This document shows positions 15,173 to 24,119 of a stretch of 64,000 nt of DNA, piece by piece (within the stretch, counting starts at the first letter, position 1; each line of letters begins with the position of its first letter). The DNA comes from Salegentibacter salarius (GTDB lineage: Bacteria; Bacteroidota; Bacteroidia; Flavobacteriales; Flavobacteriaceae): assembly GCF_900168265.1 (NCBI RefSeq), contig NZ_FVZF01000006.1, forward strand, positions 59,964-123,963, in the 5' to 3' direction. The notes under the pieces were generated by a model that ran no database searches, had not been told where the DNA came from, and saw only the letters and a list, made by a program, of their open reading frames with translations. A program made the translations under genes and the position numbers.

Positions 15173-16765
15173 TTACGAAGGTCTTGAGCGTTTATATTTT
15201 ACCACTGCAAATAAGAAAATAAATAAAGCCAGGAACTGCGCGACTCTCGCTAAATAATCTCCGTGCTTTACATAAAAAGTTTTCTCTGAATTCAGGTGAA
15301 TATCAGACTTTATGCTTCCCTGTTTTTCATAGCCTAAACTTTTAGTTACTTCACCTTTTTGATTGATAAATGCTGAAATTCCTGTATTGGCGCTTCGCAC
15401 TACGTCTCGTCTTGTTTCAATGGCACGTAGTTTGGCATAACTAAGGTGTTGTTGGTGGCCCTGAGTATTTCCCCACCAGGCATCGTTTGTAATTATGCTA
15501 AGAAAATCGGCGTCATTTTCTACATAGCCTGTTACATATTCTCCATAAACAGATTCGTAGCAAATAATTGGTCCTGTAAACGACTGGTTGTTTAGTGCAA
15601 AAGCTTCGCGGTCTTCCTGCGTGGTCTTCATGGCTACAGTTCCGCCAAGATCAATCATTACATCTCCCAAAACAGGTTTTAATATATCCTGGTATGGAAA
15701 GTTTTCCACGCCAACCACTAGTTTAGATTTGTGATATAACTGCGGAATATCTTCAGCATTCATTAAAAATGCCGAATTATAATCGTCGTACCAATCCATA
15801 GGGCCTATTTGATTGCTTTGCTCTCTAACTTTAGCCGGATCATTAAATCTTTCGTAAAATGAAATTCCGCTAAGGAAGTCGGCTTGCGGATATTTATTAA
15901 TAAGTTGTCTTGAGAAGAATGCTGCTTCAGATTGTTCAAAATTCGATAATACCGTGCCGTCAGCAAAAACGGTTTCCGGAGCAACAATCAGTTGAGTGCT
16001 GTCACTAACTTTTTCTTCACTTAATTTCAGTAATAATTCTCCAATTCGGGTGTCAGTTGTATTGTATTTTTCGGTGTACGGATTGATATTGGGTTGTAGA
16101 ATAACTACTTCCATCGTGTCTCCTTTTTCTTCCACCTGGCTCAATAAGAGATATGAAATCCCGATGGGAATTAAAACGAGTAAACTCAACTTAAAAATTC
16201 CGCGGTAAATTAAACTTTTGTCTCTAAACTCTTTATAAAGCAGTACGGCTTTAAAAACCGCGATATTCCCCAGCCACACCCAAAGTGTTCCGCCAAAGGT
16301 GCCGGTGTATTCATACCACTGTACCCAGTTTTGAAATTCAGAAAAAGCATTACCAAGATTTAGCCAGGGCCAGGAAAATTCCCAGGCGAGATGAAGTTTT
16401 TCAAAAACCATCCATATACTAATTAAAAAGGCTGAAGCTGCGCTAAATCCGGTTCGTTTTGCTACTATGTGGTATAGCATAAATACCAATGCCATAAGCA
16501 GGGAGTTTACCAAAATAGCAAAGGCACCACCAAAAGCTGTAGAGAAATAAATCCAGTAAGTTGTGATGAGGTTCCAAAGGAAGAAACTTAGGTATGCCAG
16601 TCCGAATACCTTCCATTTTATTGAATTTTTTTCAGAATTTCTAACTTTAAATTCTGCATATAATAACGGAACAAATGCAAAAAATAAAAGTAGGGGGAAA
16701 CCATAAGTTGGCCAGGCTAATGCTAATAAAAGTCCGCTTGATATCGCGTAAATAAGATTTTTCAT
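15173..16765 (-). CDS. lnt: apolipoprotein N-acyltransferase
   Basis: A 530-residue inner-membrane enzyme that adds the third acyl chain to the N-terminal cysteine of lipoproteins. About six or seven hydrophobic segments fill the first 205 residues, one more lies at the C-terminus (about 505-523), and a nitrilase-fold periplasmic domain is between them. The catalytic triad is visible: Glu in LIVAPETVFADG, Lys in HKSKLVVGVENFP, and Cys in PIICYESVYGEY. Length and layout are normal. The window encodes several lipoproteins with clear lipoboxes that would be its substrates. It is monocistronic and convergent with the sugar-phosphate transferase gene. Confidence 0.95.
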   Translation of the reverse strand: MKNLIYAISSGLLLALAWPTYGFPLLLFFAFVPLLYAEFKVRNSEKNSIKWKVFGLAYLSFFLWNLITTYWIYFSTAFGGAFAILVNSLLMALVFMLYHIVAKRTGFSAASAFLISIWMVFEKLHLAWEFSWPWLNLGNAFSEFQNWVQWYEYTGTFGGTLWVWLGNIAVFKAVLLYKEFRDKSLIYRGIFKLSLLVLIPIGISYLLLSQVEEKGDTMEVVILQPNINPYTEKYNTTDTRIGELLLKLSEEKVSDSTQLIVAPETVFADGTVLSNFEQSEAAFFSRQLINKYPQADFLSGISFYERFNDPAKVREQSNQIGPMDWYDDYNSAFLMNAEDIPQLYHKSKLVVGVENFPYQDILKPVLGDVMIDLGGTVAMKTTQEDREAFALNNQSFTGPIICYESVYGEYVTGYVENDADFLSIITNDAWWGNTQGHQQHLSYAKLRAIETRRDVVRSANTGISAFINQKGEVTKSLGYEKQGSIKSDIHLNSEKTFYVKHGDYLARVAQFLALFIFLFAVVKYKRSRPS

Positions 16766-16781
16766 ACAAGGAAATTCTGCT

Positions 16782-16789
16782 CAAAAATA
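16782..16789 (-). promoter_or_regulatory. possible -7 element for lnt
   Basis: On the minus strand this reads TATTTTTG, a perfect TAnnTTTG, 16 bp before the lnt start. A matching -33 TTTG is not obvious, so the call is weak. Confidence 0.35.
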
Positions 16790-16924
16790 GCAAACTATTA
16801 TTTTTTATAGGTGTTTAGATAATTTCTTTGAAGTTAAAGCTTTTGTAATTGTTCTTTCTGAAATTAAAAAAACTTGTAGAAACAGGTTGCAATTGCTTAG
16901 TTTAGTATTTTAGAAAACCAATCT

Positions 16925-17683
16925 ATGACTATAAAAAGACATATTCCAAATATTATTACGCTTTTAAATCTTCTCTGCGGAACCATCGCGGTAATTTTTG
17001 CCGTACAGGGAAGTCTCATTATGGCTGCAATCTTTGTTGCTGGTGGCATTTTTTTTGATTTTTTTGATGGTTTGGCTGCAAGGAGTCTAAACGTAGCTGG
17101 AGAACTTGGACTGCAACTAGATTCACTGGCCGATGTGGTGACCAGTGGTGTGGTACCGGGAATTGTGATGTATCAGTTACTGGACAATGCACTGCCGGGG
17201 AACTCGGGTGTAGAAAATACCGGCTGGGAAGTTGATCCGGGCTGGTGGGATTGGAACTTTAATACGCTTGCTTTAATTGGGCTGTTGATTAGTTTGGCTT
17301 CAGCTTATAGATTGGCTAAATTTAATGTGGACGATCGCCAAACCGATTCGTTTATAGGCGTTCCCACGCCGGCCAATGCACTTTTAATTTTAAGTTTTCC
17401 TCTTATTCTAACATTTCAGCCTGATAGTTTTATAACCGGCTTAATTTTAAACGAATGGTTTTTGATTGGTCTTACTTTTTTAAGTTGTTATCTTTTAAAT
17501 GCAGAAATAAAATTATTCGCACTTAAATTTAAAAATTGGGGTTTTGCCGATAATAAATTGAGGTACTTCTTCCTGCTTTTATGCCTGGTGCTTATTCTGG
17601 TGTTCCAGTTTGTAGCTGTGCCACTTATTATATTAAGTTATGTGCTTTTGTCGGTAGTTTTTCCGAAGAAAGAAGAGGTATGA
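16925..17683 (+). CDS. pssA: CDP-diacylglycerol--serine O-phosphatidyltransferase
   Basis: A 252-residue membrane protein with about seven hydrophobic segments. The CDP-alcohol phosphatidyltransferase signature is complete near residues 46-70: FDGLAARS, then GELGLQLDSLADVV, fitting D-G-x2-A-R-x8-G-x3-D-x3-D. The N-terminus KRHIPNIITLLNLLCGTIAV is typical of the PssA branch. It makes phosphatidylserine, the precursor of phosphatidylethanolamine, at the inner membrane. It is transcribed away from lnt across a 159-bp gap and faces a small DUF2442 gene. Confidence 0.93.
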   Translation: MTIKRHIPNIITLLNLLCGTIAVIFAVQGSLIMAAIFVAGGIFFDFFDGLAARSLNVAGELGLQLDSLADVVTSGVVPGIVMYQLLDNALPGNSGVENTGWEVDPGWWDWNFNTLALIGLLISLASAYRLAKFNVDDRQTDSFIGVPTPANALLILSFPLILTFQPDSFITGLILNEWFLIGLTFLSCYLLNAEIKLFALKFKNWGFADNKLRYFFLLLCLVLILVFQFVAVPLIILSYVLLSVVFPKKEEV

Positions 17684-17715
17684 AATAAAGATTAAACGGG
17701 AATTTTAATTAGCAC

Positions 17716-17919
17716 TTAGACTAATTCTTTATTGTAATTATAAAGGAATTCTGGTGCAAAGTCAGCTCCATTTGGCCATTCTATGGTAAAGTGATTCAAC
17801 CTGAAGTTTTTAAAATAGTCCATATTCTTTAAGGGTTCGAAGATTTCGCCATAAAGTTCTTTCTCCAAATCAATCCTCTTTTCCAGACCATCATTAAATT
17901 TTAATTTTATAATCCTCAA
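17716..17919 (-). CDS. DUF2442-domain small protein
   Basis: A 67-residue protein. The pattern IIKLKFNDGLEKRIDLE, then IFEPLKNMDYFKNFRLN and TIEWPNGADFAPEFLY matches the DUF2442 family as I know it, in which the WPNGAD block is the most conserved. Family members often sit beside a DUF4160 gene in pairs that resemble toxin-antitoxin modules, but no such partner is next to this one. It therefore may be a solitary remnant or a stand-alone regulator. It lies 40 bp from the end of the lptB gene on the same strand. Confidence 0.75.
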   Translation of the reverse strand: MRIIKLKFNDGLEKRIDLEKELYGEIFEPLKNMDYFKNFRLNHFTIEWPNGADFAPEFLYNYNKELV

Positions 17920-17959
17920 GGTAATTAGCTGATAATGATTATAAAATAAGACGGAATAC

Positions 17960-18700
17960 TTATCTAAACAACTTCTTTTTCCTTAACTCAAAGTTCTGTC
18001 CCAGGTAAACCTTTCTTACCATTTCATCTTCTGCGAGTTCTTCTGGTTGCCCATGTTTTAGGATACTACCTTCAAACATCAGGTAAGTTCTATCGGTAAT
18101 AGCAAGGGTTTCCTGTACGTTATGATCGGTAATAAGAATTCCGATGTTTTTGTCTTTTAATTGCGCAACAATTCTTTGAATATCTTCTACGGCCACGGGA
18201 TCAACTCCTGCAAATGGTTCATCTAGCAGAATAAAATTAGGGTCTGTAGCCAGCGCCCGGGCTATTTCTGTACGTCTTCTTTCACCACCACTTAGAAGAT
18301 CCCCTCGGTTTTTTCGAATATGGCTTAACCCAAATTCTTCGATAAGTGTTTCCATTTTCTCGTGGCGTTCTTCTTTAGAAAGATCGGTGAGTTCCAGAAC
18401 ACTCATAATATTGTCTTCAATACTGAGTTTCCTAAAAACCGATGCTTCCTGCGCCAGGTATCCAATACCGTGCTGCGCCCTTTTATACATTGGATATTTG
18501 GTGATGTTTACTTTATCTAAAACTATCTTTCCGGAATTTGGTTTAATAAGTCCCACGATCATATAAAAAGAAGTGGTCTTTCCGGCACCATTTGGCCCAA
18601 GTAACCCAACAATCTCTCCCTGGTTTACTTCCAGAGAGATCCCTTTTACAACTTTTTTTCCTTTGTAGGCTTTAACTAAATTCTCGGCGCGTAATTTCAT
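17960..18700 (-). CDS. lptB: LPS export ABC transporter ATP-binding protein
   Basis: A 246-residue ABC ATPase. Walker A is [13 protein letters not shown] (about 33-45), the Q-loop region holds [16 protein letters not shown], the signature is LLSGGERRR (about 137) and Walker B is [16 protein letters not shown] (about 155), followed by the switch histidine in LITDHNVQE. The LAQE and DEPFAGVDP blocks are characteristic of LptB rather than of LivF/LivG. It powers LPS extraction from the inner membrane with LptFG, which are not in this window. It is the last gene of the kdsD-tatC-AhpD-like-lptB run, a setting that fits LPS biogenesis. Confidence 0.93.
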   Translation of the reverse strand: MKLRAENLVKAYKGKKVVKGISLEVNQGEIVGLLGPNGAGKTTSFYMIVGLIKPNSGKIVLDKVNITKYPMYKRAQHGIGYLAQEASVFRKLSIEDNIMSVLELTDLSKEERHEKMETLIEEFGLSHIRKNRGDLLSGGERRRTEIARALATDPNFILLDEPFAGVDPVAVEDIQRIVAQLKDKNIGILITDHNVQETLAITDRTYLMFEGSILKHGQPEELAEDEMVRKVYLGQNFELRKKKLFR

Positions 18701-18743
18701 TTAAAAAGACATTTTAGACCTAAGGTACATTTTTTATGCCAGC

Positions 18744-19097
18744 CTATTCCTGATGGGCAGTTTCCAAAGCTTCCCAGTATTCGTGAGCTCTTCTTAGGTG
18801 AGGAATAACAATCGTACCCCCAATTAAAGTCCCAATACTAAGGGTTTCCATAACCTGTTCCCGGCTTAAACCTTCTTTAAAACTGGATTCTAAATGGTAT
18901 TTTACGCAATCATCACAGCGTAAAACCAGCGAGGCCACAAGGCCTAGTAATTCTTTTGTTTTTTTATCTACAGCACCTTCTGAAAAGGCGTTGGTATCTA
19001 AATTGAAAATCCTTTTGAGTACTTTATTGTTCTCGCCCAGAATTTTACCATTCATCTGCTGACGGTAAGCATTGAATTCGTCAACTTTATTGATCAT
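18744..19097 (-). CDS. carboxymuconolactone decarboxylase/AhpD-like protein
   Basis: A 117-residue all-helical protein with the CxxCxxxH motif (CDDCVKYH, about residue 60) used by AhpD-like proteins as a redox-active dithiol with a proton relay. GLVASLVLRCDDC before it and VMETLSIGTLIGGTIVIPHLRRAHEYW after it are typical. It starts 2 bp after the tatC stop, so it is coupled to the operon. True decarboxylase activity is not implied; a peroxidase-linked or gamma-carboxymuconolactone-like fold is all that can be said. Confidence 0.85.
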   Translation of the reverse strand: MINKVDEFNAYRQQMNGKILGENNKVLKRIFNLDTNAFSEGAVDKKTKELLGLVASLVLRCDDCVKYHLESSFKEGLSREQVMETLSIGTLIGGTIVIPHLRRAHEYWEALETAHQE

Positions 19098-19099
19098 AG

Positions 19100-19927
19100 C
19101 TATTTTTTATTAATTTTTCTTTGTTCTTGTTTGTAGATCACTTTTGAAATAAGAATACTTACTTCGTAAAGTATCAATACCGGAATGGCCACAATTATCT
19201 GGCTAACAATATCCGGAGGCGTTATTATAGCTGAAAGAATTAGCACTATTACTAACGCGTATTTTCGATATTTTTTTAAGAATTGCGGAGTTACTACGCC
19301 AACTCTCGTTAGGAAGTAAATCACGATGGGTAATTCAAAAATAAGTCCGCTGGCAAGCACTGAGGCTCTAACCAGACCAATATAACTACTCAGGTCAAAA
19401 TCGTTAAAAACGGCTTCACTAACCTGGTATTTTCCGAGGAAATTTATTGATAAAGGAGTTACTACGTAATATCCGAAAACTACCCCAATAAAAAATAATA
19501 GGGAGGTTATAAGAATAAATCCTTTTGCGTGCTTACGTTCGTTATCGTGCATAGCAGGAGCCACAAACTGCCAAAACTGGAAAATTACATAAGGAAATGC
19601 AATTATAAACCCGGCCGTTATAGAAGTCCAAACGTGGGCAGAGAATTGCCCTCCCATAGTTCTACTTTGAATTCTAAAAGGCATTTCGTCAAAACAGAAT
19701 CCTGCATCCAGGCCAAGCGATGTAGATATTCTACATAGCATATCGTAAGAAAAGAAATCGCCTCTACTTGGGCCAAAAAGTAAAACATCAAAGATAAAGC
19801 CTTTTAAAAGAAAAGCTATAGAGCCAGCCACAACAATTGCGATAACCGCCCTTATTAAGTGCCATCTTAAATCTTCTAAATGGTCCAAAAAGGACATCTC
19901 TGGTTCAGGGGTGCCAATTTGCTTCAT
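19100..19927 (-). CDS. tatC: Sec-independent protein translocase subunit TatC
   Basis: A 275-residue inner-membrane protein with six hydrophobic segments. The N-terminus has the family motif SFLDHLEDLRWHLIRA, and the first periplasmic loop is followed by FSAHVWTSITAGFIIAFPYVIFQFWQF, where the conserved Phe-Pro and Phe-Trp residues lie. TatC binds twin-arginine signal peptides together with TatA/TatB, which are not in this window. The start codon overlaps the kdsD stop by one base (TAATG), so translation is probably coupled. Confidence 0.95.
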   Translation of the reverse strand: MKQIGTPEPEMSFLDHLEDLRWHLIRAVIAIVVAGSIAFLLKGFIFDVLLFGPSRGDFFSYDMLCRISTSLGLDAGFCFDEMPFRIQSRTMGGQFSAHVWTSITAGFIIAFPYVIFQFWQFVAPAMHDNERKHAKGFILITSLLFFIGVVFGYYVVTPLSINFLGKYQVSEAVFNDFDLSSYIGLVRASVLASGLIFELPIVIYFLTRVGVVTPQFLKKYRKYALVIVLILSAIITPPDIVSQIIVAIPVLILYEVSILISKVIYKQEQRKINKK

Positions 19928-20892
19928 TATAAAATTCCTTCTCGAATTAGGTTATGGATATGTACGACACCCGCATAGGTTTGGTTTTCCAGTGCCAGTA
20001 ATTGGGAAATCTTATTCTCTTCCAGCATTTCTAAAGCATCTACCGCCAGGGCATCCTGGTCTATAGTTTTTGGTGCGGGACTCATAATATCTCTTGCGGT
20101 AAGGTCTTTAAATTCGGTGTTATTTTTAAGCATGCGCCTTATATCACCATCGGTAATTATACCTATAATTTTATTGTTTTCAATTACTGCGGCTACGCCA
20201 AGCATTTTTTCTGAAATCTCAATAATTGCATCGGTAACCGAAGTTTCTGGAGCAACCTGTGGTTTCATATTTTGAGCGGTAATATCGCTAACGCGTAAAT
20301 ATAGTTTTTTGCCAAGGGAACCACCGGGATGATATTTTGCAAAATCTTTCCTTGAAAAACCTTTCAGCTTTAAAAGGCAGATAGCAAGTGCATCGCCCAT
20401 AACCATTTGTGCAGTTGTACTTGTTGTAGGTGCTAGGTTATTTGGGCAGGCTTCTTTTTCAACAAAAGAATTCAAAACATAATCAGATTCCTTTCCTAGA
20501 AAAGAGTCTCTGTCGGCTGTAATTCCTACAAGTAGATTTTTGAAATCTTTAATATAAGGCACCAGCACTTTAATTTCGGGACTGTTTCCACTTTTGGAAA
20601 TACAAATTACCACATCGTCTTTTTGTATGGTTCCAAGATCGCCATGAATAGCGTCTGCAGCGTGCATAAAAATTGCGGGAGTACCTGTAGAATTAAGTGT
20701 AGCAACTATTTTCGTGGCAATAACGGCGCTTTTTCCAATGCCTGTAACAATTACCCTTCCTTTAGCTTTGTAAATGTGTTCTACAGCTTCAGCGAACTCA
20801 CTATCAATAAAATTTTCCAGGTTTGCAATTGCTTTGGCTTCAATGGAAATGGTTTCTTTAGCTGCGGTAAGAATTTTTTCCTTCAGTTTCAA
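19927..20892 (-). CDS. kdsD: D-arabinose-5-phosphate isomerase (KpsF/GutQ family)
   Basis: A 321-residue SIS-CBS-CBS protein. The sugar isomerase domain (about 30-175) has RVIVTGIGKSAVIATKI, GTPAIFMHAADAIHGDLG and VVICISKSGNSPEIK, the phosphate-binding serine loop. Two CBS domains follow (about 205-321), with IIGIITDGDIRRML near 250. It converts ribulose 5-phosphate to arabinose 5-phosphate, the first step of Kdo synthesis for lipid A-core. Its place at the head of an operon ending in lptB fits an LPS role. Confidence 0.93.
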   Translation of the reverse strand: MKLKEKILTAAKETISIEAKAIANLENFIDSEFAEAVEHIYKAKGRVIVTGIGKSAVIATKIVATLNSTGTPAIFMHAADAIHGDLGTIQKDDVVICISKSGNSPEIKVLVPYIKDFKNLLVGITADRDSFLGKESDYVLNSFVEKEACPNNLAPTTSTTAQMVMGDALAICLLKLKGFSRKDFAKYHPGGSLGKKLYLRVSDITAQNMKPQVAPETSVTDAIIEISEKMLGVAAVIENNKIIGIITDGDIRRMLKNNTEFKDLTARDIMSPAPKTIDQDALAVDALEMLEENKISQLLALENQTYAGVVHIHNLIREGIL

Positions 20893-20911
20893 ATTTTGAT
20901 AAAATTAAGGA

Positions 20912-20940
20912 TTGTGAGTTTAAAGAAATATGTATCTTTA
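20912..20940 (+). promoter_or_regulatory. possible recQ promoter
   Basis: TTG at 20912-20914 and TATCTTTA at 20933-20940 are 18 bp apart. The recQ start is 36 bp downstream. The match to TTTG / TAnnTTTG is partial at both boxes. Confidence 0.4.
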
Positions 20941-20976
20941 GTTATGCAAATGTATGTAAAATTGTAACACAATTGA

Positions 20977-23175
20977 ATGAGTTTGACGGAAATTGATTTA
21001 CACCAACAACTAAAGAAGTACTTTGGATTTAGTCAGTTCAAAGGGCTTCAGGAAGAGGTGATTACCAGTATTGTAAAAGGAAATAATTCTTTTGTGGTAA
21101 TGCCTACAGGAGGAGGGAAATCCCTATGTTACCAACTCCCTGCGTTGATTGAAGAAGGAACGGCAATTGTGGTTTCGCCCCTGATAGCTTTAATGAAAAA
21201 CCAGGTAGATGCTATACGTAGTATATCTGAAGAGCACGGCGTAGCCCATGTGCTCAATTCTTCCCTGAACAAAACCGAGGTTAGACAAGTAAAGGCAGAC
21301 ATAGAAAGTGGAATTTGTAAATTGCTCTATGTAGCTCCCGAATCACTTACTAAAGAAGATCACGTTGAGTTTCTAAAACAGCAAAAGATATCTTTTTTGG
21401 CTATAGACGAGGCGCATTGTATTAGTGAGTGGGGGCACGATTTTAGACCCGAATACCGGAATTTACGAAGCATTATAAAGCGAATAGGAGATAATATTCC
21501 AATTATTGCGCTTACAGCAACGGCAACACCCAAAGTACAGGAAGATATTTTAAAGAACCTTGGGATTCCAGATGCAAATACCTTTAAGGCCAGTTTTAAC
21601 CGGCCTAACTTATACTACGAGGTACGGCCCAAAACTAAAAATGTTGATGCCGATATTATTCGTTTTATTAAGCAGAATAGTGGAAAATCTGGGATTATCT
21701 ATTGTTTAAGTAGAAAAAAGGTTGAAGAACTTGCACAGACTTTACAGGTAAACGGAATTAACGCCGTGCCTTATCACGCGGGACTGGACGCAAAAAAGCG
21801 AAGTAAACATCAGGATCAGTTTCTTATGGAAGAAATTGATGTAGTTGTGGCTACCATAGCCTTTGGGATGGGAATAGACAAACCAGATGTTCGGTTTGTA
21901 ATTCACCACGATATTCCAAAAAGTATAGAAAGTTATTACCAGGAAACCGGCCGTGCAGGTAGAGATGGCGGGGAAGGGCATTGTCTTGCCTTTTATTCCT
22001 ATAAAGATATAGAAAAGCTCGAAAAATTTATGAGCGGCAAACCTGTAGCCGAGCAGGAAATAGGTCACGCCCTTTTACAGGAAGTAGTGGCTTATGCAGA
22101 AACTTCCATTTCCCGTAGAAAATTTATTCTTCATTATTTTGGGGAGGAATTTGACGGGGAAACCGGCGAAGGCGCGTCTATGGATGATAATGTTAGAAAT
22201 CCTAAAAAGCAACACGAAGCTGGAGGCGAGGTGGAATTGCTATTGAAAACGGTGAAGGAAACCAAGCAGCTCTATAAGTCTAAAGAAGTGGTAAAAACGC
22301 TTATAGGGAAATCTAACGCGGTTATTTTATCACATAAAACCGATGCGCATCCTTTATTCGGAAAAGGGAAAGACCGGGATGGAAAATACTGGATGGCATT
22401 AATTAGGCAGGTTTTGGTTGCAGGATATTTAAAGAAAGATATTGAAACCTATGGCGTGATAAAACTTACCGCTAAAGGAGAGGATTTTTTAAAAAATCCG
22501 GAATCTTTTATGATGACCGACGATCATATTTTTGACAGTACTACAGAAGCTGTTTCTACTGCAAGCCAATCTGGCGGAGGCGGGGTAGATAAAACACTGG
22601 TTAAAATGTTGAAAGATCTTCGGAAGAAAGTTGCCGTAAAAAATGAGGTTCCTCCGTTTGTGGTCTTTCAGGATCCTTCGCTTGAAGATATGGCGATTAA
22701 ATACCCGGTGAATATTGAAGAGCTTACCAATATTTTTGGGGTAGGAGAGAATAAAGCCAAAAAATTCGGAAAAGAATTTGTGGATCTAATTCAGCGTTAT
22801 GTTGAAGAAAATGAGATTGTACGGCCAGATGATCTGGTGGTGAAATCTACCGGTGCCAATTCGGCTTTAAAATTATATATTATCCAGAATGTAGATAGAA
22901 AACTGCCTTTAGATGATATCGCTTCTGCCAAAGGCATGGAGATGAAGGAATTTATAAAGGAAATGGAAGCCATTGTTTACAGCGGAACCAAGTTGAATAT
23001 AAATTACTGGATAGACGATATTTTGGATGAAGACCAGCAAGAAGAAATTCACGAGTATTTTTTGGAAGCTGATACCGACAAAATTGATGAAGCTATTAAA
23101 GAATTTGACGGCGATTATGACGATGAAGAACTTCGGTTATATCGCATTAAATTTATTAGTGAAGTAGCGAATTAG
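20977..23175 (+). CDS. recQ: ATP-dependent DNA helicase RecQ
   Basis: A 732-residue superfamily 2 helicase. Motif I is MPTGGGKSLCYQLPAL (about 42-57), motif II LAIDEAHCISEWGHDFR (about 145), motif III IALTATATPKVQ (about 175), motif V VVATIAFGMGIDKPDVRFVIHHDIP and motif VI YYQETGRAGRDGG. An RQC-like winged-helix region and an HRDC-type domain (about 545-625) follow, then an acidic C-terminal tail. The Zn-binding cysteines of E. coli-type RecQ are not evident around residues 370-420, which I read as the Zn-less variant common in Bacteroidota. It unwinds DNA in recombinational repair. It is divergent from kdsD. Confidence 0.93.
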   Translation: MSLTEIDLHQQLKKYFGFSQFKGLQEEVITSIVKGNNSFVVMPTGGGKSLCYQLPALIEEGTAIVVSPLIALMKNQVDAIRSISEEHGVAHVLNSSLNKTEVRQVKADIESGICKLLYVAPESLTKEDHVEFLKQQKISFLAIDEAHCISEWGHDFRPEYRNLRSIIKRIGDNIPIIALTATATPKVQEDILKNLGIPDANTFKASFNRPNLYYEVRPKTKNVDADIIRFIKQNSGKSGIIYCLSRKKVEELAQTLQVNGINAVPYHAGLDAKKRSKHQDQFLMEEIDVVVATIAFGMGIDKPDVRFVIHHDIPKSIESYYQETGRAGRDGGEGHCLAFYSYKDIEKLEKFMSGKPVAEQEIGHALLQEVVAYAETSISRRKFILHYFGEEFDGETGEGASMDDNVRNPKKQHEAGGEVELLLKTVKETKQLYKSKEVVKTLIGKSNAVILSHKTDAHPLFGKGKDRDGKYWMALIRQVLVAGYLKKDIETYGVIKLTAKGEDFLKNPESFMMTDDHIFDSTTEAVSTASQSGGGGVDKTLVKMLKDLRKKVAVKNEVPPFVVFQDPSLEDMAIKYPVNIEELTNIFGVGENKAKKFGKEFVDLIQRYVEENEIVRPDDLVVKSTGANSALKLYIIQNVDRKLPLDDIASAKGMEMKEFIKEMEAIVYSGTKLNINYWIDDILDEDQQEEIHEYFLEADTDKIDEAIKEFDGDYDDEELRLYRIKFISEVAN

Positions 23176-23214
23176 TGAGTGAAGGTAAAGAAGCGTTTCA
23201 TTAACTTTTAGAAT

Positions 23215-23294
23215 CGTCATCCTGAACTTGTTTCAGGATCTAAGACACTTGTGGTTCTAAACATGTTAGAAGCTGAAATAAGTTCAGCTTGACG
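23215..23294. repeat. two-arm dyad intergenic repeat
   Basis: The left arm (23215-23241) reads cgtcatcctgaacttgtttc and then aggatct; the right arm (23268-23294) reads agaagctgaaataagttcag and then cttgacg. Each arm is itself a hairpin (CCTGAA/TTTCAGG and GCTGAA/TTCAGC), and the two arms are roughly inverted to each other. I know this sequence type as a very common dispersed element between genes in Flavobacteriia. It lies between the convergent recQ and metalloprotease genes, where it may also serve as a terminator. Confidence 0.8.
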
Positions 23295-23305
23295 AGAAGG
23301 TGCAA

Positions 23306-24088
23306 TTATCTACCCCCCGCAGCTTGAAGGTCTCTAATGCAGTGCATTCCCAGTTGAGGAATATGTCCACCTTCAATTTCATCTATTATTCCGCTTCCAA
23401 ATTCAATAGAAGCACGCATCAGGCAATCGGGGACATTACAATGCCCTTCGTTATCATCGTCTTTATGGTCAGATTGTGGTTCGGTGCCAATATCTACCAG
23501 CCCGAATAAATGACCGAACTCGTGATTTAAAACCGCGGCTTCAATATCACTTTCAATAGGTGCGTTTGGCCTTGAAGCAAAGTCTTCTATAGTTTCTCCA
23601 TAAAGCACCATAGAAGTATTTCTAAATGCAGAGCCAAGGGTGAGTTTATTTTCTTCATCTTTATCACTTTTTCCATCAGCTACATAAATATAGACTGCAA
23701 TCTCGTCTCCTGCATTATAAACGGTACGGGTTTCTTTCTCAATTTCCACGATCTCATCTATAGAAAATGGCGCTTTACCCGACGATGAAACTGCTCTTAG
23801 GCTAATTTTTATTCCATCGGGTTTAAAAGTTCGCTCTTCTAAAAAACTTTTGAAATTTGCAAGCGCCGCTTCGCTAGGTGCAAAACCATTAACATAAACG
23901 ATTTCTATATTCATAGAAGTGAATTCGGCATCGCTTAAAAGTTGTGAGGCAGAATCACCAAGTCCCTGTAAATTGGCTGTTTTATCTATTCCGGGGGTAT
24001 TTCCATCATCTTCATCGTTGTCTGTAGAACACGACACACTTAGCAAAGAAATAAAGAATAAAAGAAGTGCGTATTTATATTTAAACAT
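23306..24088 (-). CDS. metalloprotease lipoprotein
   Basis: A 260-residue protein with a lipoprotein signal (hydrophobic residues 5-17, then the lipobox LLSVSCSTDND with Cys at about 20), so it would be anchored in a membrane facing the periplasm or cell surface. An Asp/Glu-rich linker follows. The catalytic zinc motif is clear: LNHEFGHLFGLVDIG, that is HExxHxxG, the extended motif of metzincin-type metalloproteases (about residues 187-200). The cysteines in HCNVPDCLM may form a disulfide. It resembles small membrane metalloproteases seen in other Flavobacteriaceae; the substrate is unknown. Confidence 0.8.
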   Translation of the reverse strand: MFKYKYALLLFFISLLSVSCSTDNDEDDGNTPGIDKTANLQGLGDSASQLLSDAEFTSMNIEIVYVNGFAPSEAALANFKSFLEERTFKPDGIKISLRAVSSSGKAPFSIDEIVEIEKETRTVYNAGDEIAVYIYVADGKSDKDEENKLTLGSAFRNTSMVLYGETIEDFASRPNAPIESDIEAAVLNHEFGHLFGLVDIGTEPQSDHKDDDNEGHCNVPDCLMRASIEFGSGIIDEIEGGHIPQLGMHCIRDLQAAGGR

Positions 24089-24119
24089 GGAAAAGCATTT
24101 TTTTTGTAAAAATAGAAAT

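Noticed and set aside
17716..17919. Toxin-antitoxin pair with DUF2442
   Set aside because: DUF2442 genes often pair with DUF4160, but no such partner is found on either side; the neighbours are pssA and lptB.
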